Assembly (NCBI GenBank): GCA_018898235.1
Contig: JAHIJU010000153.1
Span: forward strand, 1-10,289
DNA: 10,289 bases
Source: Actinomycetota bacterium
GTDB taxonomy: Bacteria; Actinomycetota; Actinomycetes; Actinomycetales; Cellulomonadaceae
Direction: 5' to 3'
Shown here: positions 1 through 6,844 of the stretch, in pieces
Layout: the number at the start of each line of letters is the position of its first letter
Position numbering within the stretch: the stretch's first letter is position 1
Made by a program: the position numbers and the translations under genes
The notes under the pieces: model-generated
The model's input: only the letters and a program-made list of their open reading frames with translations
Told to the model about the DNA's origin: nothing
The model's database searches: none

Positions 1-183
1 ATCGCGCGCGTGCACGAGGCGTTCGGCGACGGGTTGTTCCAGACGGTGATCGCGCGGACCGTGAAGTTCCCGGACGCGACCGTGGCCGCCGAGCCCATCA
101 CCACCTATGCCCCGACCCACTCCGGTGCCGAGGCCTACCGCCAGCTGGCCCGTGAGCTCGTCGCCCGTGGCGACGCCGCCTGA
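1..183 (+). CDS. parA: ParA-family chromosome partitioning ATPase, C-terminal fragment
   Basis: This is the end of a gene cut by the left window edge. The first base is in frame and 60 codons are read before TGA. The fragment contains FGDGLFQTVI, RTVKFPDATVAAEPIT and a final EAYRQLARELVARG helix. These match the C-terminal end of Soj/ParA ATPases, in the actinobacterial version found beside scpA. The Walker A and B motifs lie upstream of the window and cannot be checked. Known role of the family: an ATP-dependent, DNA-binding partner of ParB in chromosome segregation. This locus copy next to scpAB is often separate from the parAB pair near the origin, so a different partner is possible. The gene overlaps the start of scpA, which supports a shared segregation operon. 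Confidence 0.85.
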   Translation: MARVHEAFGDGLFQTVIARTVKFPDATVAAEPITTYAPTHSGAEAYRQLARELVARGDAA

Positions 184-997
184 CGCGGCCGACCAGCGCG
201 CCGGGTCGCACGGGTTCGAGGTCCATCTCGACGTCTTCTCGGGGCCGTTCGACCTGCTGCTCGGGCTGATCGCCAAGCACCGCCTCGATATCACCGAGGT
301 GGCCCTCGCGCAGGTCACCGACGAGTTCCTGGCGTACCTGCGGGCCGCCGACGGGGGCGGCTGGGACCTGTCGCAGGCCTCGGAGTTCCTGGTCGTCGCC
401 GCCACCCTGCTCGACCTCAAGGCGGCGCGGCTGCTGCCCACGGGCGATGTGGAGGACGCCGAGGACCTGGAGCTGCTCGAGGCGCGGGACCTGCTGTTCG
501 CGCGGCTGCTGCAGTACCGCGCCTACAAGGAGATCGCGGCCGACCTGGCCGAGCGCTGGGCCGTCGGCGCCCGCTCGTACCCGCGTGCGGTGTCCCTCGA
601 ACCGCACCTGGCGGCGTTGCTGCCCGATCTGGTCTGGACCCTCGGACCGGACGGTCTGGCCGCGCTCGCCGCGCGGGCGTTGGCCCCGCGGCCCGCGCCG
701 CCCGGCGTCGACCTGTCCCATCTGCACGCCCCGCCGGTGAGCGTGCGCGAACAGGCCGCCGTGCTGGCCGACCGGCTGCGGCGGCACCCCTCGATGTCCT
801 TCCGGGACCTCGTGGCCGATGCGGGCGAGCCGATCGTGGTGGTCGCCCGGTTCCTCGCGCTGCTGGAGCTGTTCAGGGACGGGTCGGTCGCGTTCGACCA
901 GGTGGTGGCCCTCGGTGAGCTCAGCGTCCGGTGGACCGGGACCTCGGACGGCGAGATCGAGCTGACCACCGACTACGACGAAGGGAACGCATCGTGA
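167..997 (+). CDS. scpA: Segregation and condensation protein A (ScpA, kleisin)
   Basis: ScpA is the kleisin that bridges SMC heads and, with ScpB, forms the bacterial condensin that compacts and separates chromosomes. The N-terminal domain is clear: FEVHLDVFSGPFDLLLGLI, then DITEVALAQVTDEFLAYL, then SEFLVVAATLLDLKAARLLP. A variable middle of about 80 residues follows. The C-terminal winged-helix part contains PSMSFRDLV and VVARFLALLELFRDG. From the GTG at 167 the protein is 276 aa, normal for the family. The start is uncertain. GTG 152 is in frame and adds five residues. ATG 107 would overlap parA by 77 bases and adds only low-complexity sequence. None has a clear Shine-Dalgarno, so translation probably depends on coupling to parA. 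The stop overlaps the scpB start by 4 bases. Confidence 0.93.
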   Translation: MATPPDAADQRAGSHGFEVHLDVFSGPFDLLLGLIAKHRLDITEVALAQVTDEFLAYLRAADGGGWDLSQASEFLVVAATLLDLKAARLLPTGDVEDAEDLELLEARDLLFARLLQYRAYKEIAADLAERWAVGARSYPRAVSLEPHLAALLPDLVWTLGPDGLAALAARALAPRPAPPGVDLSHLHAPPVSVREQAAVLADRLRRHPSMSFRDLVADAGEPIVVVARFLALLELFRDGSVAFDQVVALGELSVRWTGTSDGEIELTTDYDEGNAS

Positions 998-1602
998 GCG
1001 AGACCAGGGTCGACGAGCTGGGGTTCGACGTGGACGAGCTGCCGGGTGGTGCGGCTGCGGCCCTCGAGGCCGTGCTCATGGTCGCCGACGAGCCGGTGCC
1101 TGCCGTCCGGCTGGCCTCCGTGCTGGCCATGCCCACCGAACGTGTCGAGGAGCTGCTGCTGGCGCTCGCCGCGCAGTACCGCGGTGACGGCGGTGAGCGC
1201 CCCCGCGGCTTCGAGCTTCGGCATGCGGGAGCCGGCTGGCGGCTGTACTCGGCACCCGCGCACGCCGACGTCGTCGGACGGTTCGTCGTGGACGGGCAGA
1301 CGGCCCGGCTGACGCAGGCCGCGCTGGAGACGCTCGCCGTCGTGGCCTACCGGCAGCCGGTCAGCCGCGGCCAGGTCTCGGCCGTGCGGGGGGTCAATGT
1401 CGACGGGGTCATGCGGACCTTGTCGACCCGTGGTCTGGTGGCCGAGGTGGGTCAGGATCAGGCCACGGGTGCGGTCCTGTACGGGACCACGGGATACTTC
1501 TTGGAGCGGATGGGCCTGACGTCGCTCGACGAGCTCCCCGCACTGGCTCCCCACCTGCCGGCTCTGTCCGAGCTGGCCGACCTCGACGAAGGACTGCGAT
1601 GA
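994..1602 (+). CDS. scpB: Segregation and condensation protein B (ScpB)
   Basis: ScpB dimers bind the ScpA linker and regulate the SMC-kleisin complex. The 202-aa product has the expected two winged-helix domains. The first spans roughly residues 18-90 (ALEAVLMVADEPVP, then RGFELRHAGAGWRLYS). The second spans about 105-170, with the family-typical LTQAALETLAVVAYRQPVSRGQVSAVRGVNVDGVMRTL. The GTG start at 994 overlaps the scpA stop (GTGA), and AAGGGA at 981-986 is a good ribosome site 7 bases upstream. The stop in turn overlaps the rluB ATG. No missing domain or frame disruption is seen, and the protein is of normal length. Confidence 0.95.
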   Translation: MSETRVDELGFDVDELPGGAAAALEAVLMVADEPVPAVRLASVLAMPTERVEELLLALAAQYRGDGGERPRGFELRHAGAGWRLYSAPAHADVVGRFVVDGQTARLTQAALETLAVVAYRQPVSRGQVSAVRGVNVDGVMRTLSTRGLVAEVGQDQATGAVLYGTTGYFLERMGLTSLDELPALAPHLPALSELADLDEGLR

Positions 1603-2342
1603 CCGACGTGCACGACCCCGACGGCGTACGCCTGCAGAAGGTGCTCGCCGGTGCGGGCCTGGGCTCGCGGCGCTCGTGCGAGGAGCTGATCTCCCGTGGC
1701 CGGGTCCAGGTGGACGGGCAGGTGGTCCGCGAGCTGGGGGTGCGGGTCGACCCGGTGCGCGCCGTCATCCACGTCGACGGTGAGCGGGTGGTGCTGGACA
1801 CCGGGATGGTGACCATCGCCCTCAACAAGCCGTTCGGCGTGGTCTCCTCGATGCGTGACGAGCAGGGCAAGCCCGACCTGGCCCAGTTCGTGGCCAACCG
1901 CGAGGAGCGGCTGTTCCACGTCGGTCGGCTCGACGAGGAGACCGAGGGTCTGCTGCTGCTGACCAACGACGGCACGCTCTCGAACCAGCTCACGCACCCG
2001 TCGCACGGTGTGGTCAAGACCTACATGGCGCAGGTCGAGGGCAAGGTGCAGCCCGGGCTCGGCAAGAAGCTGCTCGCCGGCATCGAGCTCGAGGACGGGT
2101 TGGCGACCGTCGACCGGTTCCAGCTGGTCCAGACGAACGGGCGCGAGTCGCTCGTGGAGATCGACCTGCACTCGGGTCGCAACCGGGTGGTGCGTCGCGT
2201 GCTGGAGGAGGTCGGACACCCGGTGATCCGGCTGGTACGCACCAGGTTCGGCCCGATCCGGCTGGGGGAGCTGCGCCCGGGACGTACGCGCGTGCTGTCC
2301 ACCGTGGAGGTGGGGTCGCTCATGACGGCGGCCGGCCTGTGA
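1599..2342 (+). CDS. rluB: RluB/RsuA-family 23S rRNA pseudouridine synthase
   Basis: The 247-aa protein joins an N-terminal S4 RNA-binding domain (about residues 6-65, starting RLQKVLAGAGLGSRRSCEELI) to the catalytic domain of the RsuA/RluB/RluE/RluF family. The catalytic aspartate is D112 in HVGRLDEETEGLLLLTNDG. NKPFGVVSS, the THP-x-x-x-VVKTYMAQVEG strand and the late RNRVVRRVLEEVGHPVIRL segment also fit. The likely target is the 23S rRNA peptidyl-transferase region (U2605 in E. coli), but site specificity cannot be read from sequence alone. The ATG at 1599 overlaps the scpB stop and is preceded by GAAGGA at 1588-1593. Placement after scpAB is the usual one in Gram-positive bacteria. Confidence 0.92.
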   Translation: MTDVHDPDGVRLQKVLAGAGLGSRRSCEELISRGRVQVDGQVVRELGVRVDPVRAVIHVDGERVVLDTGMVTIALNKPFGVVSSMRDEQGKPDLAQFVANREERLFHVGRLDEETEGLLLLTNDGTLSNQLTHPSHGVVKTYMAQVEGKVQPGLGKKLLAGIELEDGLATVDRFQLVQTNGRESLVEIDLHSGRNRVVRRVLEEVGHPVIRLVRTRFGPIRLGELRPGRTRVLSTVEVGSLMTAAGL

Positions 2343-3475
2343 CCTCAGCCGCACCGGCGCACCACGGCACGACCGCCACCGTCGGACCTGTCCGGGTGGT
2401 CGGGACGGGTCTGCTGGGCGCCTCGGTGGGGCTCGGGCTGACCGCCCACGGCGTGCCCGTCCAGCTCGCCGACCCGTCACGGACGGCCGTGGCGCTCGCC
2501 CGGGACGTCGGTGCGGGCCAGCCGGCGCGGGACGACGACCCCGAGCCCACCCTCGTGGTGGTCGCGGCGCCGCCGGACGTGATCGCGCAGGTCGTCGCGG
2601 CCGAGCTGGCCGCGCATCCGGCCGCGGTCGTCACCGATGTGGCCAGCGTCAAGGGTCACGTGCTGGCCGAGCTGCGCGCCGCCGGGATCGACCTGCGCCG
2701 GTACGTCGGTTCGCACCCGATGGCCGGGCGCGAGCGGTCGGGTCCGTCGGCGGCCGTGCCCGACCTGTTCGTCGGTCGGCCGTGGGTGATCGTCGACCCG
2801 GGCGATGCCGATGCCGACGCCGTGCTGGCGGTCCGCTCGCTGGCGGTCGACCTCGGGGCCGTGCCGGTCGCGATGGCGGCGGCGGAGCACGACGCCGCGG
2901 TGGCGGCGGTCTCGCACGTCCCGCAGCTGGCGGCAACCCTCGTGGCGGCTCGGCTGCGCGCGGCAGCGCCGGCCGCCCTCGACCTGGCGGGGCAGGGACT
3001 GCGGGACGTGACGCGGATCGCGGCCTCCGACCCGGCCCTGTGGACCTCGATCCTGGCCGGGAACGCCGGTGCCGTGCACCGCGAGCTGGTCGAGCTGCGC
3101 GGTGATCTGGACGTCGTGATCGATGCGCTGGCGCAGGCCGAGCGGGCGAGCGGACCGGAGACGGTCGCCCCCGGCGTCCTGGCCGCGCTCGCCCGGACGC
3201 TGTCGGCCGGGAACGCCGGTGTGGCGCGGATCCCTGGCAAGCACGGTGGCAGCCAGCGTACGTATGCCCTGGTCAGCGTTCTGGTGCCGGATACGCCCGG
3301 GTCGCTGGCCTCGCTCCTGGCGCTGATCGGCGATGCCGAGGTCAACCTGGAGGACCTCGCCCTGGAGCACGCGGCCGGGCGCCCGGTCGGTATCGCGAAC
3401 GTCTCGGTGCTGCCGGAGTCGGCCGACCGCTTGGAGCAGGTCCTGACGGAGCACGGCTGGAAGGTGGCGCGGTGA
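2339..3475 (+). CDS. tyrA: Prephenate dehydrogenase with C-terminal ACT domain
   Basis: The enzyme oxidatively decarboxylates prephenate to 4-hydroxyphenylpyruvate with NAD+ in tyrosine biosynthesis. The 378-aa protein begins with a Rossmann fold carrying VVGTGLLGAS (glycines at 22, 24 and 27). It then has TDVASVKG, the substrate-site motif HPMAGRERSG (H126), SHVPQ (H193) and the helical dimerisation half with WTSILAGNAG. From about residue 305 there is a linker (RIPGKHGG) and an ACT domain (RTYALVSVLVPDTPGSLASLL to the end). In related enzymes this domain binds tyrosine for feedback inhibition. The GTG start at 2339 overlaps the rluB stop, and the stop overlaps cmk. I call the activity from motifs; arogenate as substrate cannot be excluded. 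Confidence 0.93.
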   Translation: MTSAAPAHHGTTATVGPVRVVGTGLLGASVGLGLTAHGVPVQLADPSRTAVALARDVGAGQPARDDDPEPTLVVVAAPPDVIAQVVAAELAAHPAAVVTDVASVKGHVLAELRAAGIDLRRYVGSHPMAGRERSGPSAAVPDLFVGRPWVIVDPGDADADAVLAVRSLAVDLGAVPVAMAAAEHDAAVAAVSHVPQLAATLVAARLRAAAPAALDLAGQGLRDVTRIAASDPALWTSILAGNAGAVHRELVELRGDLDVVIDALAQAERASGPETVAPGVLAALARTLSAGNAGVARIPGKHGGSQRTYALVSVLVPDTPGSLASLLALIGDAEVNLEDLALEHAAGRPVGIANVSVLPESADRLEQVLTEHGWKVAR

Positions 3476-4182
3476 ACGGCGGACCGCTGGTGATCGCGAT
3501 CGACGGTCCCTCGGGTTCGGGCAAGTCGAGCGTGGCGCGCGGGGTCGCGCATGAGCTCGGACTGGCCTACCTGGACACGGGTGCGATGTACCGCGCGGCC
3601 ACCTGGTGGTGCCGGGAGCGGGGGGTGCGGCTGGATGACCAGCTGGCCGTCGCCGCCGAGGTCGCGGCGCTGCCGCTGGTCATGGGCCTCGACCCGCAGG
3701 CGCCGACCGTGACGGTGGCCGGGGTGGACGTCGGTGCGGCGATCCGCACGACGGAGGTGTCGCAGGCCGTCAGCGCGGTGGCGACCAACCTCGACGCCCG
3801 CGCCGAGCTCGGGGCGCGGCAGCGCGACCTCATCGACGCCGAACGTGTCGGCGGCTTCTCGGGCGGTCGCGGGGTGGTCGCCGAGGGCCGCGACATCACG
3901 ACCGTCGTGGCCCCCGACGCGCCCGTGCGGGTGCTGCTCACGGCCTCGGCGCAGGCCCGCCTGGCGCGGCGTGCACTCGAGGTGCACGGCAGCGATTCGG
4001 CGAGTGCGCTGGCGGCCACCAGGGACCAGGTGCTGCGCCGGGATGCGGACGACTCGACCGTCGTGGAGTTCCACCAGGCGGCCTCGGGTGTGGTCACGGT
4101 CGACTCGACCGAGCTGGACCTGGCGGGCACCGTGGCGGCGGTACTGGCCGTGGTGGCCGAGCGCACCGGGGTGCGTCCGTGA
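3472..4182 (+). CDS. cmk: Cytidylate (CMP/dCMP) kinase
   Basis: Cmk phosphorylates CMP and dCMP with ATP in the cytoplasm, feeding pyrimidine nucleotide pools. The 236-aa protein starts with the P-loop GPSGSGKSS (12-20), followed by YLDTGAMYRA (33-42), the NMP-binding region that selects cytidine nucleotides. The middle carries the NMP-binding insert typical of the bacterial type. Further on are VVAEGRDITTVVAPDA and the lid region with RLARRAL, then the end helix. The GRDI-T-TVVAPDA form differs slightly from the GRDIGTVVFPDA of many bacteria and looks like an actinobacterial variant. The GTG start overlaps the tyrA stop, and AAGGTGG at 3461-3467 is a reasonable ribosome site. The stop overlaps the following acyltransferase. 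Confidence 0.94.
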   Translation: MNGGPLVIAIDGPSGSGKSSVARGVAHELGLAYLDTGAMYRAATWWCRERGVRLDDQLAVAAEVAALPLVMGLDPQAPTVTVAGVDVGAAIRTTEVSQAVSAVATNLDARAELGARQRDLIDAERVGGFSGGRGVVAEGRDITTVVAPDAPVRVLLTASAQARLARRALEVHGSDSASALAATRDQVLRRDADDSTVVEFHQAASGVVTVDSTELDLAGTVAAVLAVVAERTGVRP

Positions 4183-4853
4183 ACGACGCCCGCGGTCCTG
4201 GTCCGTTCGGACCTGCATGGGGTCGCTGGCTCGGGCGGTTCGTCGCGCGGGTGATGTGGAACACGCACGTGGTGGGCGCCGACCGGGTGCCGCGGACCGG
4301 GCCCGTCGTGCTGGCGGCCAACCATCAGCATGTGCTGGACGGCCCGCTGTTCATCGGCGTCGCGCCCCGGCCGCTGCACATCTTCGTCAAGGAGGAGATG
4401 TTCACCGGACCTCTGGGCCCGCTGTTCAGGGCCACGGGGCAGATCCGGACCGACCGTTCGAACGGCCGGTCGGCGCTGGTCGACGGTCTGGCGGTGCTGC
4501 GGCGGGGTGGAGCAGTCGGCATCTTCCCCGAGGGGAGCCGGGGCGACGGCGCGGTCGACAGCGCACGCGCCGGTGTCGCCTGGCTCGCGGTGCACGGCGG
4601 CGCACCCGTGGTGCCGGTCGCGATCTGCGGGACGCGCGCTCCCGGCGGTTCCACGGGCCGTCTGCCCCCGCTGCGGCGGAGGTTTCTCATCGAGTTCGGC
4701 GAGCCGCTCGTCGTCGCCTCCGAAGGGTTGCCGCGCAGGCAGGCGATCCTTGAGGGGACCGAGCAGATCCGTCTCGCGATGGCCGATCTGGTCGAGGCAG
4801 CGGCGGCTCGCCACGCTCTGGTCCCGCGGGGGGCCGTCGGCCAGGGACAATGA
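4179..4853 (+). CDS. plsC: PlsC-family 1-acyl-glycerol-3-phosphate acyltransferase
   Basis: The 224-aa protein belongs to the PlsC/LPLAT family, which transfers an acyl chain to lysophosphatidic acid or a related lysolipid at the inner face of the membrane. The catalytic HX4D motif is NHQHVLD (H49 and D54), and the substrate-binding motif FPEGSR lies at 116-121. Also visible are FVKEEMF before a GXLFRATGQIRTDR block, and VVPVAICGTRAP. No clear membrane-spanning helix is seen, so peripheral attachment through the N-terminal amphipathic region (WGRWLGRFVARVMW) is likely. The exact acyl acceptor is not determined by sequence. It sits between cmk and der, where actinobacteria often carry such a gene. 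The GTG start overlaps the cmk stop by 4 bases, and der begins 4 bases after its stop. Confidence 0.88.
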   Translation: MNDARGPGPFGPAWGRWLGRFVARVMWNTHVVGADRVPRTGPVVLAANHQHVLDGPLFIGVAPRPLHIFVKEEMFTGPLGPLFRATGQIRTDRSNGRSALVDGLAVLRRGGAVGIFPEGSRGDGAVDSARAGVAWLAVHGGAPVVPVAICGTRAPGGSTGRLPPLRRRFLIEFGEPLVVASEGLPRRQAILEGTEQIRLAMADLVEAAAARHALVPRGAVGQGQ

Positions 4854-4857
4854 TCGG

Positions 4858-6321
4858 GTGACCGACACCTTGCCGCCCCCCACGCCCGACGACGAGGCGC
4901 GCGAACGCGCCCTGCTGGCAGGCCTGGCGGAGTACGAGCTCGAGGACGACGACCGCGCGCTGCTCGACGGCGGGCCGGACGACCAGGAGGTCGCGGGACC
5001 GGCTCCCGTCAAGCCCGTGCTGGCGGTGGTCGGCCGGCCCAACGTCGGCAAGTCGACCTTGGTGAACCGGGTCCTGGGTCGCCGTGAGGCGGTCGTGCAG
5101 GACACGCCCGGGGTGACCCGGGACCGGGTGAGCTATCCGGCCGAGTGGTCGGGCCGCGAGTTCACGGTGGTGGACACCGGCGGCTGGGAGGTCGACGTCG
5201 CGGGCCTGGACGCCCGGGTCGCGCAGCAGGCCGAGGTGGCCGTCGAGCTGGCGGACGCCGTGCTGCTGGTGGTCGATGCGACCGTCGGGACCACGGACAC
5301 CGATGAGCAGGTGGTCCGGATGCTGCGGCGTGCGGGCAAGCCCGTCGTGCTGGCCGCGAACAAGGTCGACGGCCCGGGCACCGAGGCCGACGCCGCGACG
5401 CTGTGGGCGCTGGGTCTGGGCGAGCCGCATGCGATCTCGGCGCTGCACGGGCGCGGGGTGGGCGATCTGCTGGACGCCGCGATGCGTGCCCTGCCGCGCG
5501 AGTCGGCCCGCGGGACGGCGTTGCCGGACGGGCCACGGCGGGTGGCGCTGGTGGGCCGCCCGAACGTGGGCAAGTCGTCGATGCTGAACAAGCTGGTGGG
5601 TTCGGAGCGCGTCGTCGTCGATGCGATCGCGGGAACCACGCGTGACCCGGTCGACGAGCTCGTGGTGCTGCGCGGTGAGCCGTGGGTGTTCGTCGACACG
5701 GCGGGGATCCGGCGCCGGGTGCACCAGACCTCGGGCGCCGACTTCTACGCCTCGTTGCGCACCCAGGCCGCGATCGAGAAGGCCGAGGTGGCGGTGGTGC
5801 TGGTCGACGCCTCCACGAGCCTGACCGAGCAGGACACCCGGGTCATCACCCAGGTGGTGGAGGCCGGTCGCGCGCTGGTGATCGCGTACAACAAGTGGGA
5901 CCTGATGGACGAGGACCGCCGTCCGTTCCTCGAGCGCGAGATCGAGCAGGACCTGGTCCAGGTGCAGTGGGCGCCGCGGGTCAACGTCTCGGCCAAGACC
6001 GGCTGGCACACCGACCGGCTGGTGCCCGCGCTCACGACGGCCCTGGAGTCGTGGGACACCCGGGTCTCGACGGGCCGGCTCAACGCGTTCCTGGGCGAGC
6101 TGGTGGCGGCGCACCCGCATCCGCTGCGTGGTGGCAAGCAGCCTCGCATCCTGTTCGCGACGCAGGCCTCGACGCGTCCGCCGCGGTTCGTCATCTTCGC
6201 GACGGGGTTCCTGGAGGCGGGGTACCGGCGGTTCATCGAGCGCCGGCTGCGTGAGACGTTCGGGTTCGTCGGCTCGCCCATCGAGATCAGCGTGCGGGTG
6301 CGGGAGAAGCGCCGGCGCTGA
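4858..6321 (+). CDS. der: Ribosome biogenesis double GTPase Der (EngA)
   Basis: Der acts in late assembly of the 50S ribosomal subunit. The 487-aa protein has two tandem GTPase domains. The first has the P-loop GRPNVGKS at 59-66, then TPGVTRDR, DTGG and NKVD. The second has a P-loop of identical residues at 233-240, then GTTRDPVDE, DTAG and NKWD. A C-terminal KH-like domain runs from about residue 370 to the basic end REKRRR. The GTG at 4858 is chosen because it lies 4 bases past the plsC stop with AGGGA at 4843-4847 upstream. This leaves an acidic N-terminal extension of about 50 residues (many D and E) before the first GTPase domain. Such extensions are common in actinobacterial Der; their role is unclear to me. 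Der appears to close the operon. Confidence 0.95.
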   Translation: MTDTLPPPTPDDEARERALLAGLAEYELEDDDRALLDGGPDDQEVAGPAPVKPVLAVVGRPNVGKSTLVNRVLGRREAVVQDTPGVTRDRVSYPAEWSGREFTVVDTGGWEVDVAGLDARVAQQAEVAVELADAVLLVVDATVGTTDTDEQVVRMLRRAGKPVVLAANKVDGPGTEADAATLWALGLGEPHAISALHGRGVGDLLDAAMRALPRESARGTALPDGPRRVALVGRPNVGKSSMLNKLVGSERVVVDAIAGTTRDPVDELVVLRGEPWVFVDTAGIRRRVHQTSGADFYASLRTQAAIEKAEVAVVLVDASTSLTEQDTRVITQVVEAGRALVIAYNKWDLMDEDRRPFLEREIEQDLVQVQWAPRVNVSAKTGWHTDRLVPALTTALESWDTRVSTGRLNAFLGELVAAHPHPLRGGKQPRILFATQASTRPPRFVIFATGFLEAGYRRFIERRLRETFGFVGSPIEISVRVREKRRR

Positions 6322-6349
6322 GGGCGAGGCGTCCGAACGAGGCCCCCAG

Positions 6350-6365
6350 ATACCCCCTGGGGTAT
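6350..6365 (+). promoter_or_regulatory. Perfect inverted repeat, CsoR/CstR-like operator
   Basis: ATACCCC at 6350-6356 and GGGGTAT at 6359-6365 are exact reverse complements separated by CT. C/G tracts bordered by TA at this spacing resemble operators bound by the CsoR family (CsoR for Cu(I), CstR for persulfides). The last base of the palindrome is the first base of the proposed -10 hexamer, so a bound repressor would block RNA polymerase. The repeat is directly seen. The repressor class is inference from the pattern and from the rhodanese gene it precedes. No csoR-like gene lies in the window. Confidence 0.65.
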
Positions 6366-6377
6366 AGGGTCACGATC
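6365..6377 (+). promoter_or_regulatory. -10 element of the rhodanese gene, probably leaderless
   Basis: TAGGGT at 6365-6370 fits the actinobacterial TANNNT -10 pattern. Seven bases (6371-6377) separate it from the ATG at 6378, which places the expected transcription start on or next to the A of the start codon. No Shine-Dalgarno is seen in that gap. I see no convincing -35 at the standard distance, where the sequence is C-rich. Confidence 0.5.
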
Positions 6378-6776
6378 ATGATGCGACGTCTGGGTGCACT
6401 CGTGGTGGCCCTCGTGACCGGTGCCTTCCTGCTCGCCGCCTGCAGCTCGGGATCGGGCGGCAAGACCCTGGGGGTCGATGACTTCGCGACCCTCGTGGCG
6501 AGCGACGGCGTGGTGCTCCTCGATGTGCGCACACCCGAGGAGTTCACGGCCGGGCACCTCGCCGGCGCCCAGAACATCGACGTCGAGTCTGGCGACTTCG
6601 CGACCCGGATCGCCGACCTCGACACCGCGGCGACGTACGCGGTGTACTGCCGGTCCGGCAACCGTTCGGCGACCGCCATGGCGGCCATGCAGGATGCCGG
6701 GTTCACGAACGTCTCCGACCTGTCCGGCGGCATCACCGCGTGGTCCCAGGCGGGGCAGCCGGTCGTGACCGACTGA
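6378..6776 (+). CDS. Rhodanese-domain lipoprotein
   Basis: The 132-aa protein has a lipoprotein signal peptide: MMRR, a hydrophobic stretch at residues 5-19, and the lipobox LAAC with the lipidated cysteine at C22, followed by a flexible SSGSGG linker. The rest is one rhodanese domain with LLDVRTPEEFTAGHLAGAQNID (about 47-68) and an active-site loop CRSGNRS with nucleophile C91. SGGITAWSQAGQPV closes the fold. Rhodaneses carry sulfur as a cysteine persulfide. This copy would act outside the membrane, and the substrate is unknown. A second ATG at 6381 is equally possible on signal-peptide grounds, but 6378 fits the leaderless promoter. The gene stands alone between der and the iron operon with its own operator, which suggests a response to sulfur species or copper. 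Confidence 0.88.
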   Translation: MMRRLGALVVALVTGAFLLAACSSGSGGKTLGVDDFATLVASDGVVLLDVRTPEEFTAGHLAGAQNIDVESGDFATRIADLDTAATYAVYCRSGNRSATAMAAMQDAGFTNVSDLSGGITAWSQAGQPVVTD

Positions 6777-6797
6777 GGCACCGCGCGCGCCCGCGGC

Positions 6798-6832
6798 TTG
6801 GTCGGTCGCGGTTCGGGCGACATACTTAGGTA
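6798..6832 (+). promoter_or_regulatory. Promoter of the siderophore-interacting protein operon
   Basis: TTGGTC at 6798-6803 and CATACT at 6821-6826 are separated by 17 bases, the optimal sigma-70-type spacing. CATACT matches four of six consensus -10 bases; TTGGTC keeps the TTG. Six bases (6827-6832) then lead to the ATG at 6833, so transcription probably starts at the start codon and the mRNA is leaderless. No ribosome site is present; the AGGTAA just before the ATG belongs to the iron box. Confidence 0.5.
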
Positions 6833-6844
6833 ATGCTTACCTCT
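6826..6844 (+). promoter_or_regulatory. DtxR/IdeR-type iron box
   Basis: AGGTAA (6828-6833) and TTACCT (6837-6842) form a perfect inverted repeat around TGC. Aligned to the 19-base DtxR/IdeR consensus TTAGGTTAGGCTAACCTAA, the site matches 14 of 19 positions, including the TTAGGT and ACCT core. It begins inside the -10 element and ends within the fourth codon of the SIP gene. An iron-loaded DtxR/IdeR repressor bound here would shut off the operon when iron is plentiful. The iron-uptake genes behind it support the call. Confidence 0.8.

Noticed and set aside
107..166. ATG at 107 as the scpA start
   Set aside because: It would overlap parA by 77 bases and add 20 residues of low-complexity sequence with no homology I recognise. 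GTG 167 or 152 gives a normal ScpA length.
3055..3221. 17-base exact direct repeat in tyrA (3055-3071 and 3205-3221)
   Set aside because: Both copies encode AGNAG at positions that appear independently conserved in the enzyme (after the helix with WTSIL and before the ACT linker), so coincidence of codon choice is the simplest reading.
4330..4857. In-frame upstream extension of der back to 4330
   Set aside because: This part is a shadow of the acyltransferase gene in another frame. The GTG at 4858 gives a normal Der with a ribosome site.
2656..6120. Long open frames on the minus strand (for example 4218-2656, 5105-3567 and 6120-4687)
   Set aside because: They lie opposite clearly conserved genes, have the low-complexity Arg/Pro/Ala-rich composition of GC-rich shadow frames, and show no recognisable domain.
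6322..6362. Rho-independent terminator after der
   Set aside because: The only stems available are the operator palindrome and the CCCCAG/CTGGGG pair. Neither is followed by a run of T.
6781..6796. CCGCG/CGCGG inverted repeat as a terminator for the rhodanese gene
   Set aside because: The stem is only 5 bp with no T tract after it, and such GC-only repeats are frequent by chance at this composition.
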